This document shows positions 1 to 12,100 of a DNA stretch of 64,000 nucleotides, piece after piece; positions within the stretch are counted from its first letter, which is position 1; each line of letters opens with the position of its first letter. The position numbers and the translations under genes were made by a program. Below the pieces are notes generated by a model, which did no database searches, was not told where the DNA came from, and saw only the letters and a list, made by a program, of their open reading frames with translations. Location of the stretch: positions 40,635,200-40,699,199 of the forward strand of contig JAJKFL010000014.1 of the NCBI GenBank assembly GCA_021186555.1, read 5' to 3'. This stretch comes from Reticulitermes speratus. Lineage: Eukaryota; Arthropoda; Insecta; Blattodea; Rhinotermitidae.

Positions 1-1586
1 TTTCATGTGTCTCACCTACCAACCAAACCTCCATCTGGCTCTCTTTCAAAAGCTCTTTTTGCTTCCTTTGCATGACATCCTTCATAATCTTTTCTGGCAC
101 CTTCATATACCATTGCCTCTTGGGTATTTTTTTTTTTTTATTTTCATGTACAAAGTTTTGTTTGTGATTTTATATTTGTTCAATCTTAAGACATACCCAC
201 ACCATCTTATTCCATTATTTATTATCTTCCAAGGTATTACCTTTTTCTTATTCTGATTTTTGCTTCTGTATACAAAACATTTTCACCTCAGTTCCTGTTT
301 AGTCTGCTAATATATGCCTTGGTCAATGTTCAGGTTTCTGCCCCATGCATTTAATATGAAATTGTAAGTTTTAAGCAAATATGTTTACCCTGTTGGCATT
401 TCTCATTTCCAAAGTATACCCCCAGTTACCTGGTAAATGGTTAGAGCAACATAAATAAGATTATTTTCTTTTGATGCATAAAGCAAAAACTTGGGCATAG
501 ACTAGGATGCGAGTAGACGATAAGAAGCAGAAATGAAGTTAACCGAGGAATTCGGCAGGCCCTTAATGTTGAAGAAAGTTGTTGACTGGGGAGACGGACA
601 AGAAGTGAAATAAGTGAAACAGGTATGTAGGAAATAGCACATTGATGTAAATATGAGATTAGGATTTGTTCTTAATTCATCATCTGAAAAATGGGAAGGA
701 TGCTTACCTTATAATCATGCATGAGGTTAAACTTCTGTACATGATTTTCAAGGTTTCTGCAGCAGTGTAGCTGAGGATTCCATTCTGGGATATGATGCTG
801 CGTCAATGGGTAATCAGATCCCGACATTTCGATGCACTGCAGTGTCCATCAAGGGTCAAAATGTCCTGGGTATTTTCCTGAGACCCTGAAGATTGTGAAG
901 GGGGCCATCCCACATGTGGGTACACATGGTATGTAAAATGTGAGCACACACTTGAAAAATGCATATAGGCGGAGGCTTTTTTTAATACGGTGTATTCTGG
1001 TGGAAATGTCGATGGATGACTGGTGCTACTGTCTTATAAATTTATTCATATGGTACAGTTGCTCAATAAGTTAGGCTGAATGACCGGCAATAAAGGTTTG
1101 GAAAGGATGTTATGCCTTTTCCTCCAGCATATCACATCTAGCCATTCTGTTAATAAGAATGATAACCTTTGCTACTGGCAAGCACTTTAAGCTGGTTAGC
1201 AGATCAAAAGAGGATAGGAGCACAACTAGAAATGGACTAAGCCTTGAAATTTGGAAGTGATGCCTATTTTAAGGAACTAACTTAACACCCCTGGAAAGAC
1301 TGACAAAACCATCAGGCTAGCCAGTCTCCAGGGCCACCTGATTCAACAAAATGTATCTTTGTTTTTGAAGGTGACAAATTACTTCCACTGGTAGACTATT
1401 GTGAAGTACATGAGAGTATGTTTGTGATTAGACTGGTGAGCCGTAATGAACATGAGAATTCATTTTCAATGTGAAATGCCCATTTGGTTCCAAGAACTTA
1501 CAAAATATCAATAATGACATAACCCCAAAAGTATGATTTATTTTTATTCACTACTAACACTTTTGGTAGCATACCATAAATTAAAT
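1..1586. other. Unassigned, A/T-rich; no gene seen
   Basis: This stretch has a T run near 127-140 and short ORFs without domains. Around 780-900 there is a degraded arm of the palindromic foldback family (text like CCCGACATTTCG and CAAGGGTC). I recognise nothing else. Confidence 0.4.
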
Positions 1587-2011
1587 CAGTGGTATTCAAC
1601 CTGGGGTATGTGTACCCCTGGGGGTATGCGAAGACATCTTAGGGGATATGTAAAATTAAAAAAAATACATATTTCATGATAAACACTGAATAATCAGGGC
1701 CAGATTTAGGGTTAGCCACAAGAGACCGGACGTAAGGACATGCGATTTGGGAGCGCCATTTCCCCCCCTCTCTCTCTCCTTTATGCGATTCTTATCTGGG
1801 TGGCTAGTTTCATTTTATTCCACATAGTGCATATAATTTTGCTTTGCTAAAATACCTTTGTACCTTTATTAATTTTTATATGATAGGTAATAATATATTT
1901 GTTATTTAATAGCTTGATTCTCCTTTTTCTCATTTAAAACTTATTATTTAATACATTATTTTGGATGTAATTTATTTAACTTATTTTAGACGTAGATTAT
2001 AGACAGTCTCA
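1587..2011 (-). mobile_element. hAT-type MITE, truncated copy
   Basis: It starts with the terminal repeat CAGTGGTATTCAACCT and then runs through text that reappears as reverse complement in the more complete copy at 42075-42545. Shared blocks include the GGCCAGATTTAGGGTTAGCC region, the GGAGCGCCATTT region and a C/T tract. The far end is missing. Confidence 0.7.
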
Positions 2012-3715
2012 TTCCACAAATCATGAAAGCAATCAACCTCACTTAATGAAGGGCAGGTTGAATGAGCTCAGAGTGACCTGTGCAATAGCAGGACAGTGAG
2101 GGAAGCAAACTCGTCAGCCACGTGGTCTCAATTGGATTTGTTGGAATAAGAAATGGAAAGGCTGAAACAATGGTACTAAAGTGGGTGATCATGGCTAAAA
2201 TCATGAACACTGAGCCTGTATTATGTCCTGTAGAAAGTCATCATGAACAAGAAATATGGCAGTTCTGGGAAAATGTTCCATTTACACTTCCCATCTTCTG
2301 CATAATTCCTTCAAAGCCCACGCGGTTACATATACAGATGGCACATGTTATGGAGAATCCTGTCATCTCTTAGCCGCTAATCTTGCAGCTTTGAATCTGC
2401 TGACAGGGCGAGGTTGTGTGGTCTGTTCTGGTGGCAATGGCTCTCCTGCAGTGTGTTCAAGCACTTCTCCAAACACCTACAAGACAGTAATTACAATGCG
2501 ATTGCTTGGCATTTTATTTTTACAAGGATAGTAGTGGAAAGGAATGCGACCCATAAGGGGAAAAGAAGCAGGGGAGGTGGAAAAGAGTAGGACATCCTTC
2601 GGTTTTCCTGGAACACAGTGCATAGTTTGTTTATCTTTACAATAAAGTTTACTGTATATGAGGTATGACACCCTATAAATTAGAATGTGTCTTACACCAC
2701 ATTACTTTTGATACAGTTATTGCCATAAAGGAAATAGATTTGCCCACACCTCAGCAAATTTTCTCCTGATCTGTGAGTTGTCTAGAAAATTAAGAACCAG
2801 GCCTGAAAGTGAAAGAAGGCCTTGGAACATTTTTAGTCAGTGGTTTTAAAATAACTGGTTTTGCACAAATGTAAAACTAAGCAAAATTAACATATAAGGG
2901 GCTTCCTTTGTTAGCCCTCTGCTAAAACAAAATAGGAAATGGCGAGGTTTTAGATCCTTACATTGAGGTTGTTGAGGATTGAAGCCTTCTTGGATGTGAA
3001 TTTGTGTAAGGTGAGAGGTTCCTGACACTTTAAAGGATCACAGTGTCTTCATCTTCAAGGGTCAAGGTTAGAAATTAAGGCATTATCTTCCTTTGAGACA
3101 TCACAAACCAGTCACCCAATGACATGGCTTCACATCTTAAAAGGCTTGAATCGTCAAACAGGAAAGGATCAAAACGAAATACGAACCAGGTGAGACGGGT
3201 GATCAAGCATAAAGCTGACTACTCACCTCCACTCCCCATGTCTCAGCATGGTGCTTAATTAAGGCCAGATGAGACAGCACCATGAATCAAAAATAAATAA
3301 TATAGAATAACAGAAGTGTCAGGCTGTGTGTAGCCAGGCAGCTATGGTCTACTGTTTCTCCAATAAATCAACCTTCAAGTAGTCCTCCAACATAAACTGC
3401 AGTAATTTGCTTAGATGGATCGTACACTGATCACAGACCAGGTAGTGGTCAGACTACTTGCTAGTTGTTGGTGTGGAGGTGGGGCGGCAAGCTTGTAAGA
3501 GGGAAAGCGCCGTGCATACACCACTAAATCTAGTGATTTCAAAAATATCCCCAGTGACTGAATCTACAAATGTACTCCCAAGAGACTAATATTCCTGAAT
3601 GAGGTACAATGCTGCCTGGCCATGCTGAGGTGAGCCTAGCAGTGACCATGCAGTGGAGACTACAGCTATGTACAGTATTAGGGAGTTCGGCTAGCAAGTA
3701 AACTATCATTATATG
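2012..3715. other. Downstream of URI1; no gene recognised
   Basis: A Cys-rich open stretch at 2256-2531 contains DGTCYGESCHLLAANLAALN. I cannot assign it, and it may be a decayed repeat. An arm of a foldback family is visible near 3020-3140. The rest is unassigned. Confidence 0.35.
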
Positions 3716-4040
3716 TGATGAAATCTGCGGTGTTTTGGGGTATTACGTGGCGCTGTGTGGTAATTGTTTACCGACATTTCGGGACAAGGTATTGGTCCCA
3801 GTATTATGCGGTGTCATGTGGTAATTGTTTACCGACATTTCGGGACAAGGTATTGGTCCCAGTATTATGCGGTGTCGTGTGGTAATTGTTTACCGACGTT
3901 TCGGGACAATGTATCGGTCCCATCCTCACAGGTCTTGATGGGACCGATACGTTGTCCTGAAACGTTGGTAAACAATTACCACACGACACTGCGTAATACC
4001 CCAGAAGACCACAGATTTCATCAACATCGCGGCGGAAACC
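3716..4040. mobile_element. Palindromic foldback MITE with a triplicated left arm
   Basis: The right arm (about 3938-4035: GGACCGATACGTTGTCC, ACAATTACCACACGACAC, CCCAGAAGACC) is the reverse complement of the left arm. On the left, a 61-bp segment containing GGTAATTGTTTACCGACATT occurs three times in tandem (3758, 3819 and 3880 region). It belongs to the same family as the copies at 20673, 57970 and 62860. It lies 230 bp beyond the URI1 stop and may be in its 3' UTR. Confidence 0.8.
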
Positions 4041-4270
4041 TAAAAGCAAGATTATATATGATGTTTTGTCTCTGCTTAGATAGCTGCTACAAACAATTAT
4101 CCATGAGCCCCTGTGTGAAGAAGTATGCCCTTCACAGCCTGTCAACTCTCACTCATTTCTATTTAGTCACAGTTCTGCAAAGACCTTTAAATGAAACTTC
4201 CCCTCTTGTTCTTCCAGTTCCACAATGGAAACCGCAAGAAAAGGCATGAAAGTCAGCTATGACTAAAATA

Positions 4271-4922
4271 TTAAATGTATGTGGTTACCACTGGGCGTTC
4301 TTCCATCTCCTCTATTGGCTGCTGTGTGGCAGTGTTCCACAAAGGTTCTTCTGGTTCCTGCGTTACTATGGGAACAGAGTCTGGTTGACTAAGCCACTGC
4401 ATCCGTTGCTGTCCTATGTCACTAGTACCCCCCAAATCAACTGATTTATTCTTTAGGATTGACTTAGGTAAGTCATCTTTTGACAGTTCTTTCATACACT
4501 TATAAATGTCAGCTGGAGTTTGTATTGGATGTTCATCAGCCTTTCTGCTTTGTTGTGCTTGGCTGTCAATAGGCGTGTGTCGAAATTCAATCCTTAAGGG
4601 TTCTGCATCTGAATCACTTTCACTGTCACTGTCCTCATTTGTTTTTGGGGCCCTTTCATCTGCAAATGACACACGTCTGGTTGAAGACTTTGGAGACACA
4701 GAACCTGTGTTCTGTGCCTGTGGTCTGGAACTGCCTCTCGCTTCAGTTAATACAGTATCTTCACATACGGCATTATCTCGTTTTATTAGGCCATTCCCGC
4801 CACCAATCTGATCTAAAAGCAAATTTGCAGCCAGGTCACCTTGCAATGTGTCACTTTCATCATCAGTATCAACTTCACTGTTTTCATCATCATATTCGAC
4901 ATCTTTGTGCTCTGCATGCAAC
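4271..4922 (-). CDS. URI1: URI1 exon 5, acidic tail with RVSF and SILK motifs
   Basis: The acceptor is gttacag|GTTGC and the TAA stop is at 4273-4271. The tail is rich in Asp, Glu and Ser, as in other URI proteins. It carries RRVSF and later the URI-conserved TPADIY and PKSILK. Confidence 0.92.
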
Positions 4923-7900
4923 CTGTAACAATTTGTAAGAACAGATATTTATCAAAACATGAGACAGGATGACATATGAGTTAGTACTGGTTATATTATA
5001 TAACAAGAAACTTTTGCAATTTTAGTGTTCACATAGTATTGTAAGAAGACTCTTTTCACCAGCAAACTGGACTTAAATTTAAGAAAGAAACTAGTGAAGT
5101 GCTATATTTGGAGCATAGCTTTATATGGTGCTGAAACGTGGACACTTGGGAAAGTAGATCAGAAGTATCTGGAAATTTTTGAAATGTGGTGCTGGAGAAG
5201 AATTACACAGAGTCAAGGAGGAGAGGAATATCGTACATACAATAAAAAGAAGAAAGGCTAACTGGATTGGTCACATCTTGCGTAGGAACTGCCTTCTGAA
5301 ACATGTGATTGAAGGGAAGTTAGAGGGAAGGATAGAAATGACGGAAGACGAGGGAGAAGACGTAAGCAGCTACTGGATGACCTTAAGGAAAAGAGAGGAT
5401 ACTGGAAATTGAAAGAGGAAGCACTAGATCGCACTCTGTGGAAAACTCGCTATGGAAGAGGCTATGGACCTGTCGTAAGACAGATTGCAGAATGATAGTA
5501 CTGTAAAGGTGTAAAATAGAAATTGCAAGGGAGTGAAGGCCTAGCTTGGATATGGATTACAAGTAAGGCACAAAGAATTTGGTATGATAAAAATCATAAA
5601 AGTGGCCACCTGGAGGGGGGTTGGGGTGGGGAATGTCAGAATAACACTAAAATGAATCACATGGAAATATGTAATGATGTGAAACAGACTGAACTGCCTT
5701 ATGATCATTTCCACACTTTGGTATGAGCAGTGTTTATCTTCAGCTCACATTACACCGCTCCCCGGTTATAAAGCGGGTTTGCGAGGTAGGGATCCGACCC
5801 GATTTATAAGACAACAGCACTATAACCGACAGCTACAATTATTCTATAATTCAGTGATTCTCTAATGGTCTAAAAACTCTTATAATATTACACTATTGAG
5901 CACGATAAACGTAGCTGTGCATTTGGTATTTTTTAACAATCAAAAGGAAACTGATGTGAAATGGTGTGAATTTTTGAAAATTCCTATATTTTCACATACA
6001 ACAACACATACAATAAGTCACCATAAAAATATTCAACAAATTTATTTAATCACATTTTATTTGAGTGGTAAAGCCTCCTGCAGTGCGAGGTTTGCAGCAG
6101 CAACGTCCATATTTTTCTCAGAATCTCATTCAAAGGCACGGGGAATAGGAAAGACCCACGGTATAAACGACAGTGTTATATCCGGGAGCGGTGTACTTAG
6201 AAAATCGGTTATGAGCAATTATGTGGATAAGGAGTGACATGATTTTAGGAGTAGATATCCAGCGTTTCAGAGATTCCTGATGATGGAGGCAAAGTGAGTC
6301 TACAACGGTTTCTGTGAGGTGTGACGTTCATACAAAGTGTTACTGAAGATTCACGTTTTCTGGGATGTGACGTGTCATTGGGAGAGAAGTTCCCAACGTT
6401 TCAAAGCAGTCTAAGAAGACATTAATCATGGACTGCTTGATCCTGGAAATGGAGGCACTATGATCCTTCAAAATGTTGGGAATTACTTGCCCAGTGACAA
6501 AGCATCACATCCTGGAGCACCTGAATGCAGCCCATGTCAATTTTCCCATGGTTAATTGCCTGAGAAGACTTCTTCTACATACAGAAAATCCCTGCTGCCC
6601 TGTTTATGCCAATACTAAGGTGATTATCTGTCATGCTAAAGTACAGCACAGGCAGTGCTACTAATATCACCTTATAAGCTGGAAATGCCACACACTGGAC
6701 ACGATTACAAAGCCTTAGACTGGTAAGTAAATTATATGTGAGAGAACTGAAAGGCAGATAAGACATGGAAAAAGAAATTGTTTGACAAAAACACGGTTTC
6801 AGTACTGATGATACTGAAATTGTCAGAATACAAATTTTTTCCAGTTCATAATGTTGCAACTTGAAATGGGAGTGAAGATTTTTGACAATGTTTCACCTGT
6901 CGAGCTCCTCCTCCAACTCCTCTTGCAGTTCCAACTCATCTAATCTTTTCCATAAGCTTTCAACATCCTCAATCTTGGTTTTCTCTTTGTGACGAAGTTC
7001 ACATAGTTTTTGTCGATATTCCTTTTCTTTCTGACGATGTTGAACTGTGAAAGAATGTGTGTTGTGTAAGTGGCATAAAAATTGTCATGATACTTCTAGC
7101 TGTTCATATATGGAAATATATTCAGGGATGGCCCAGCAGACATGCTGTATAGACATGGTTGATCCTGAAATGTTTAAAGAGTTACAAATATAATTGGTGT
7201 TGTTACCTTTCCACTCAGCCTCTTTCTTCTCGTCATAAGGTTCGAATATGTCTCTTCTAGACTCAGCTCCGAAAGCATCCTGCTCCATGGGAAGCTGCTT
7301 CCTGGTAAGAAGCAAATTGCTCTCTCTCTCCAAGTCTTTCAGCATATTGTCACACACTAAAGAAACCAACGTAAGTATTGTACATATATTAAAAGCATGG
7401 CAGAATGCATGCCCATTTTCTACACATTACAAATTCACATTCTTTCCACTGTCCTGTTGTGTTTCCAGTAAGCAGAATGACAAGACCCTACGTCACAAAT
7501 AAACATGTTCAAAATGTGATACCTGCAGGAATTTAATTAAAATTCCTGGGCTCATATAAACTATTTATTCTAAATAAAACTTACATTTTATACGTCTGTC
7601 ACATATTTCAGCCGCTTCTTTAGCACTGCGTTTTACAAACCAACCATCACCGAGGCAAACTAGTATTTCATTTGTATGAACCATCTTTCCTCTCATCAAA
7701 GCTTTTGATCCTACTGGAACCATTACATCATAAGACAACTTATCAGGAAGTGTACAAAGATGAGAACAGACAGACGCATGTTCCTCTCGTAGTTTCATCC
7801 AGTGCTTTGTTGCATTTTCATTTTTCTGTAATGCCTATAACATAGATATGGAAATGTTTCATGTTTAAGTAAGATTTATATAATACAAGTTTAGATTTCC

Positions 7901-8508
7901 CTACTCCCTTGATATTGAGATGACCATTATGGCTATACCAACAAATGGAGCTATACATTACTAAGTATTCTATTTTAGTTTTTTGGTTTATGTACTAAAA
8001 AAAGCAAAAGCATACAGACATATTAACTTTTGAAATATGGAGGCACAGCAACTGCCACAAATCTTAACACACTGATTTAAGCATTCCCATTCAGAATGGT
8101 CAGCTTGAGAGCAGGGATCTGAACCATATAAGTGTCACTCTCATACATATAGCTTGTGCAGTACTGTACATTGGGAACAGACAACATATATTCGTCCACA
8201 ATGCAGTACATAAAACAGCCTGAATCAACAAGATTACGATGATTCAGATGTTTGGGACATACAGTTTTGTATCTACCCAACTACAAGGCGTTACATCTCA
8301 GGAGACAGTAACCTTTAGTAACAGCCGTGAGGACCTCAAATATGAGGTTATAGTTGACACGTCTTTACACAAATGTAATTAATTTCCAGTTAGAGTTACC
8401 TTTACCAGTTGGGTATATTTGACGTACCTCATCATGTGTTTGTTGCAGCAACAACTGTAAGTCAGCTGGATTATCAGTCTTGTTTGCAAACCGTACATTT
8501 GCTTCCAT
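4271..8508 (-). CDS. URI1: URI1 orthologue, unconventional prefoldin RPB5 interactor (5 exons, 426 aa)
   Basis: Exons, from the 5' end on the minus strand: 8508-8428, 7834-7585, 7356-7207, 7044-6897 and 4922-4271. All introns are GT-AG and the phases close. Residues about 10-140 match the prefoldin-alpha core of URI, including LPDKLSYDVMVPVG, GKMVHTNEILVCLGD and WFVKRSAKEAAEICDRR. Residues about 162-210 are a charged coiled coil ending in SLWKRLDELELQEELEEELD, which corresponds to human URI1 ELWARLEELERQEELLGELD. The last exon has an acidic D/E/S stretch, then RVSF (293-296) and TPADIY followed by KSILK (SILK 364-367). In other animals URI is a prefoldin-like scaffold of the R2TP/RPB5 complex and binds PP1; RVSF and SILK look like PP1-docking motifs. 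Human URI1 is 535 aa. The C-terminus (RPVVTTYI) lacks the VSKFK-like end of human URI1, so a further 3' exon spliced at the GTAACC near 4288 is possible. Confidence 0.94.
5044..5500 (+). mobile_element. LINE 3' fragment (HILRRN family) in URI1 intron 4
   Basis: It encodes shifted pieces of a reverse-transcriptase C-terminal region (ERNIVHTIKRRKANWIGHIL). The same sequence is in minus orientation at 46870-47452 and shorter at 23395-23570. An internal deletion near 5195 and several frameshifts mark it as dead. It ends at the family 3' terminus, GACCTGTCGTAAGACAG. Confidence 0.8.
5751..6195. mobile_element. TA-flanked MITE in URI1 intron 4
   Basis: The ends are inverted repeats: TACACCGCTCCCCGGTTATA on the left, and on the right the complement of TACACCGCTCCCGGATATAA. 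The TA at each end suggests a Tc1/mariner-type target site. The interior has no coding content. Confidence 0.72.
6196..6890. other. URI1 intron 4 remainder
   Basis: This holds diverged foldback arms near 6290-6540 (TCCTGGAAATGGAGGCACTA, CATCACATCCTGG), related to text at 14470 and 38340. No exon-like sequence stands out. Confidence 0.4.
6897..7044 (-). CDS. URI1: URI1 exon 4, charged coiled coil
   Basis: The acceptor is ttcacag|TTCAAC and the donor is GACAG|gtgaaa, phase 2. The exon is rich in Glu and Lys and ends in the conserved LWKRLDELELQEEL segment of URI proteins. Confidence 0.92.
7207..7356 (-). CDS. URI1: URI1 exon 3, second prefoldin helix
   Basis: The acceptor is tctttag|TGTGTG and the donor is GGAAAG|gtaaca, phase 1. 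The product begins LCDNMLKDLERESNLLLTRK and contains DIFEPYDEKKEAEWK. This matches the URI pattern in which a heptad-rich helix is followed by an (I/F)xExYDE segment. Confidence 0.9.
7585..7834 (-). CDS. URI1: URI1 exon 2, prefoldin-alpha core
   Basis: The acceptor is ttatag|GCATT and the donor is AAAT|gtaagtt, phase 1. The exon holds the most diagnostic URI block, LPDKLSYDVMVP through CLGDGWFVKRSAKEAAE, which is co-linear with human URI1. Confidence 0.95.
8428..8508 (-). CDS. URI1: URI1 exon 1 (residues 1-27)
   Basis: This exon encodes MEANVRFANKTDNPADLQ and on to HDE, a short helical lead-in before the prefoldin core. The donor is GAG|gtacgtc, phase 0. The ATG at 8508 is the first one in this frame near the intergenic promoter. 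Confidence 0.85.
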
Positions 8509-8969
8509 GTGAGTAAAAATATGTTCACTGTAAACTAAATTCGTATTTAGTATTCATGAATATAACGTCCCACACAAGTTTAAATGTATCATCACATTTA
8601 TAACTTGCGTGGCGTAGTTACTGATATGTAAATAAAATACGTTTTAACTGGAAAATTAATCACATTTATTAATCCTTACCTTCTAAATTTTACCGAAAGC
8701 GCCATTTGCATACTGCGATATATGATATTCGTTTGCGATATGTCGTGCACAGTTTAAGCTCTGAGACAATTATTGTCATGGATTACTGGCGGATCAGAGT
8801 TGGTAATGGTTATTAATCTGTTGGTGCGATAGATAATCTGTGCCCTGTGGTGCGCGGGTGTGTGGTTGTGGTAGGATGTTCATATGTATGCGACAAAGAT
8901 TTTTTTCGAGCGAGTCATTCGCGCAGGATGACATTCATTAAATTAAATATATTGTTAGACTACTGAACA
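8509..8969. promoter_or_regulatory. Shared bidirectional promoter region between URI1 and morgue
   Basis: These 461 bp separate the two start codons of the divergent genes and must also hold both 5' UTRs unless upstream exons exist. No TATA box stands out. The stretch 8690-8930 is richer in CpG than its surroundings, as in many housekeeping divergent promoters. Transcription start sites cannot be placed from sequence alone. Confidence 0.55.
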
Positions 8970-9131
8970 ATGGCATTGAAGCCTGATAAAGTGGACAGTT
9001 GTGCTGATGGTTTTGATCTTCGTGAATTAGAGATGGGCGTAAAACCAGATCACAGTGCTCAATGCAAGGGTGAACTATCAAATCCCAGCAGTTCTAACGA
9101 ACTTGTGTTCGGAGAAGATTTCGAATTTGCG
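8970..9131 (+). CDS. morgue: morgue exon 1 (residues 1-54)
   Basis: It starts MALKPDKVDSCADGFDLREL and ends FGEDFEFA at donor GCG|gtaagt, phase 0. There is no recognised domain. An in-frame TGA lies two codons upstream of the ATG. Confidence 0.85.
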
Positions 9132-12100
9132 GTAAGTTTTTGAATTCATGAAATAGCTTGTCGACGTTCATTTTGTAATTTTACACTCAAAACCATGAAG
9201 TTTCAGTTTCGTATGTGGCAAATTGAACTAGGTCAGAGTTCCAAGCTCTTAATGCTGGGAAATTTGATGTATTTTTAAATAAATTAGAACTTATTATTCA
9301 GGAGTTAAGCAATAAAAATAAGAGACTAATATTGACTGGGGATTGGAATATAAATTTCCTACAAGATAGTTTACACACAAGAGAAATAAATAATATATTG
9401 ATTAGGTTTAACGTTATAAATACTGTTAAACTCCCAACTAGGATAACAAAAGCATCCTCTTCTTTACCAGATGTTATCATAATACATGAGGAAAAATTAC
9501 TTGAACCAGCCAGGGTAATAGAATTGGGAATGTCTGATTTTTGTACCCAAATCATGTCAATTCCTATAAAAACCCATAGTACCAGATCATATAAAGTATT
9601 TGAAAGACAGTTAAAGGAAGAAAACATGCAGGAATTTTTTCACTTACTACAACAGGAGTCATGGCAAGATGTTTATAGAGTAGACACAAATACTAAGTTT
9701 AATAAGTTTCTGGATAACTTCATACATTGTTATGATATTGCCTTCCCGATGCGGTTAATACCAAAAAGAGAAGCTATTAGGAAACACTGGATTACACAAG
9801 GGATCAAAAACTCAAGTAGAAGGATGCGAATATTAGATAAACAAAGGAAAGAAATGAAATTAGGTAAGGAAGATTGTCAGTTCATTAAAAATTATAGAAG
9901 AATATATAGAAAAGTTATTAATGAAGCTAAGAAAAAGGATAATGACAATTACATAGCAAATGCAAAGAATAAAACAAATGCTTCATGGCAGATTATTAAT
10001 TATGAGACTGGTAAAACAACAATTAGTAATAAGAACATTGAACTAAACTGGAATTCGAGTAAAATAACAAACCCAAATATGGTTTCAGAAATATTTAATT
10101 CATGTTTTGTGGATATTGTGGAGAAACTGACAGATCATAAAGATATTGTATATAGTAGATATCAAGGGTCATCTTGGAAACTAAACAGTTGCTCAAACAC
10201 ATTGTTTTTAAACCCAGTATCAGAAGTTGAAATGAAACAAATAATAAATAAATTAAAAGGAAAGTTGACAAGTGGTATTGACGGAGTATCAGAGATGGTG
10301 GTAAAGAGAAGTGCTGAATATATTTTCAAACCATTAACAAACATATGTAATGCCTCCTGTGAAGCGGGTATTTTTCCAGATAAATTGAAAATGGTGGTAG
10401 TAAAACCCTTATACAAGAAGGGAAATAGGGAAGATATTGAAAACTACAGACCGATATCCTTACTACCAGTGTTTTCAAAAATTATAGAATGGGTAATGAA
10501 CGTTAGATTAACAAATTTTATAACAAATAATGATATATTGGTGGAAGCTCAAAATGGGTTTAGAAAGGGTAAGTCAACAGAAACAGCTATTCAGGCCTTT
10601 TTGAAAAACATTTATGAAGCATTAGAGAAAAAAATAAGTACAGTTGGTATTTTTCTAGATTTATCAAAAGCTTATGATGTAATTAATCATAAAATATTGC
10701 TTGATAAATTGGAAGCATATGGAATCTGTGGTATAGTAAATCAATGGTTTAAATCATATCTAACTGGTCGTAGACAGTGTGTTGAAGTAAATACATAGGA
10801 AACAAGAAAACTATTTTAGAAAAATGTTTATCGGGTTTAAAAGAAATAAAAATTGGAGTTTCGCAGGGTTCAATATTGGGTCCAGTACTGTTTCTGCTAT
10901 ATATTAATGACTTAACAACAAATATTTTGGAAGCAGAAACGGTATTATTTGCGGACGACACTAATATTTTAATACAGGCTGAAGATGGAAAGGTTTCAGA
11001 ACAAAAAATAAATAGTACAATGGAAGTTCTTGACAATTGGTTTGATACAAATGGTTTGGTGATAAAATACTGAAAAATCAATAGCATTATCTTTTCACAC
11101 CTGGCAGAACAAGACTCCATTAAAACCTCAAATTATATTTAATAACAGAGATGTTAATTATTCAAGTGAAACAACATTTCTGGGTCTACACGTAACCAAA
11201 TGTTTAAAATGGGAAGCTCATATCAGATATCTGAGTATCAAGTTGAACAAAAGTATCTATGTACTTCAGTCCCTCAAATATATGACTAGTACAAATATTT
11301 GGAGGAGTATGTATTTTGCTCATTTTCATTCATATATAAGTATGGTATTATTTTTTGGGGGAATAATGGGGAAAGCAAAACCATTTTTAAGCTTCAAAAA
11401 AGAGTGATACGAATAATTAGCAATGTGAGCAGAACAACATCATGTAGGGAGCTGTTTAAAAGATGGAATATACTTACAGTCCCGTGTATATATATCATGG
11501 AAAAATTTTGTGTATATATAAAAGTAAATTTAGGAAAGTATGAACAAAATTCAGTTATACATGATCATAATACCCGTCAAAGAAAATATTTTCATATTGA
11601 ATACTGGAGAACAGAAGTATGTAAAAATAGTGTTAAAAACTTAGGAAAGAGATTGTATAATAAATTGCCAAACCATACTAAATGTATAGAAGACATCCAA
11701 CATTTTAGAAGGAAGCTGAAATTGTTTTTACTGCAGCAATCCTTTTATTCAGTAGAAGAATATTGTTTGTATAAAAGTAGGTGATGTAGATGTGACAGAT
11801 TGGATAAGCATTTTGTAAAATAACTGTAAAAAACCTAAAATGGTTTACAGTTTTATATATGTATATGTAAGGGTAAATACATTTTATATAAGACACACGT
11901 GAGAATTCACATATAGATTTTAGAATAAAATAGAAATATTGATGTATCCTATACAAGCTGTTGTCAAAGGGATGAAATAAAATTGAATTGAATTGAATGT
12001 TGCTCTTCTTACAAATGTCGATTCAACGCTTACTGTACACTACTGAGGAAAGTTTTTCATGGAGGTGAATCAAGATTGTGTTGCCACATAAAAATATGAA

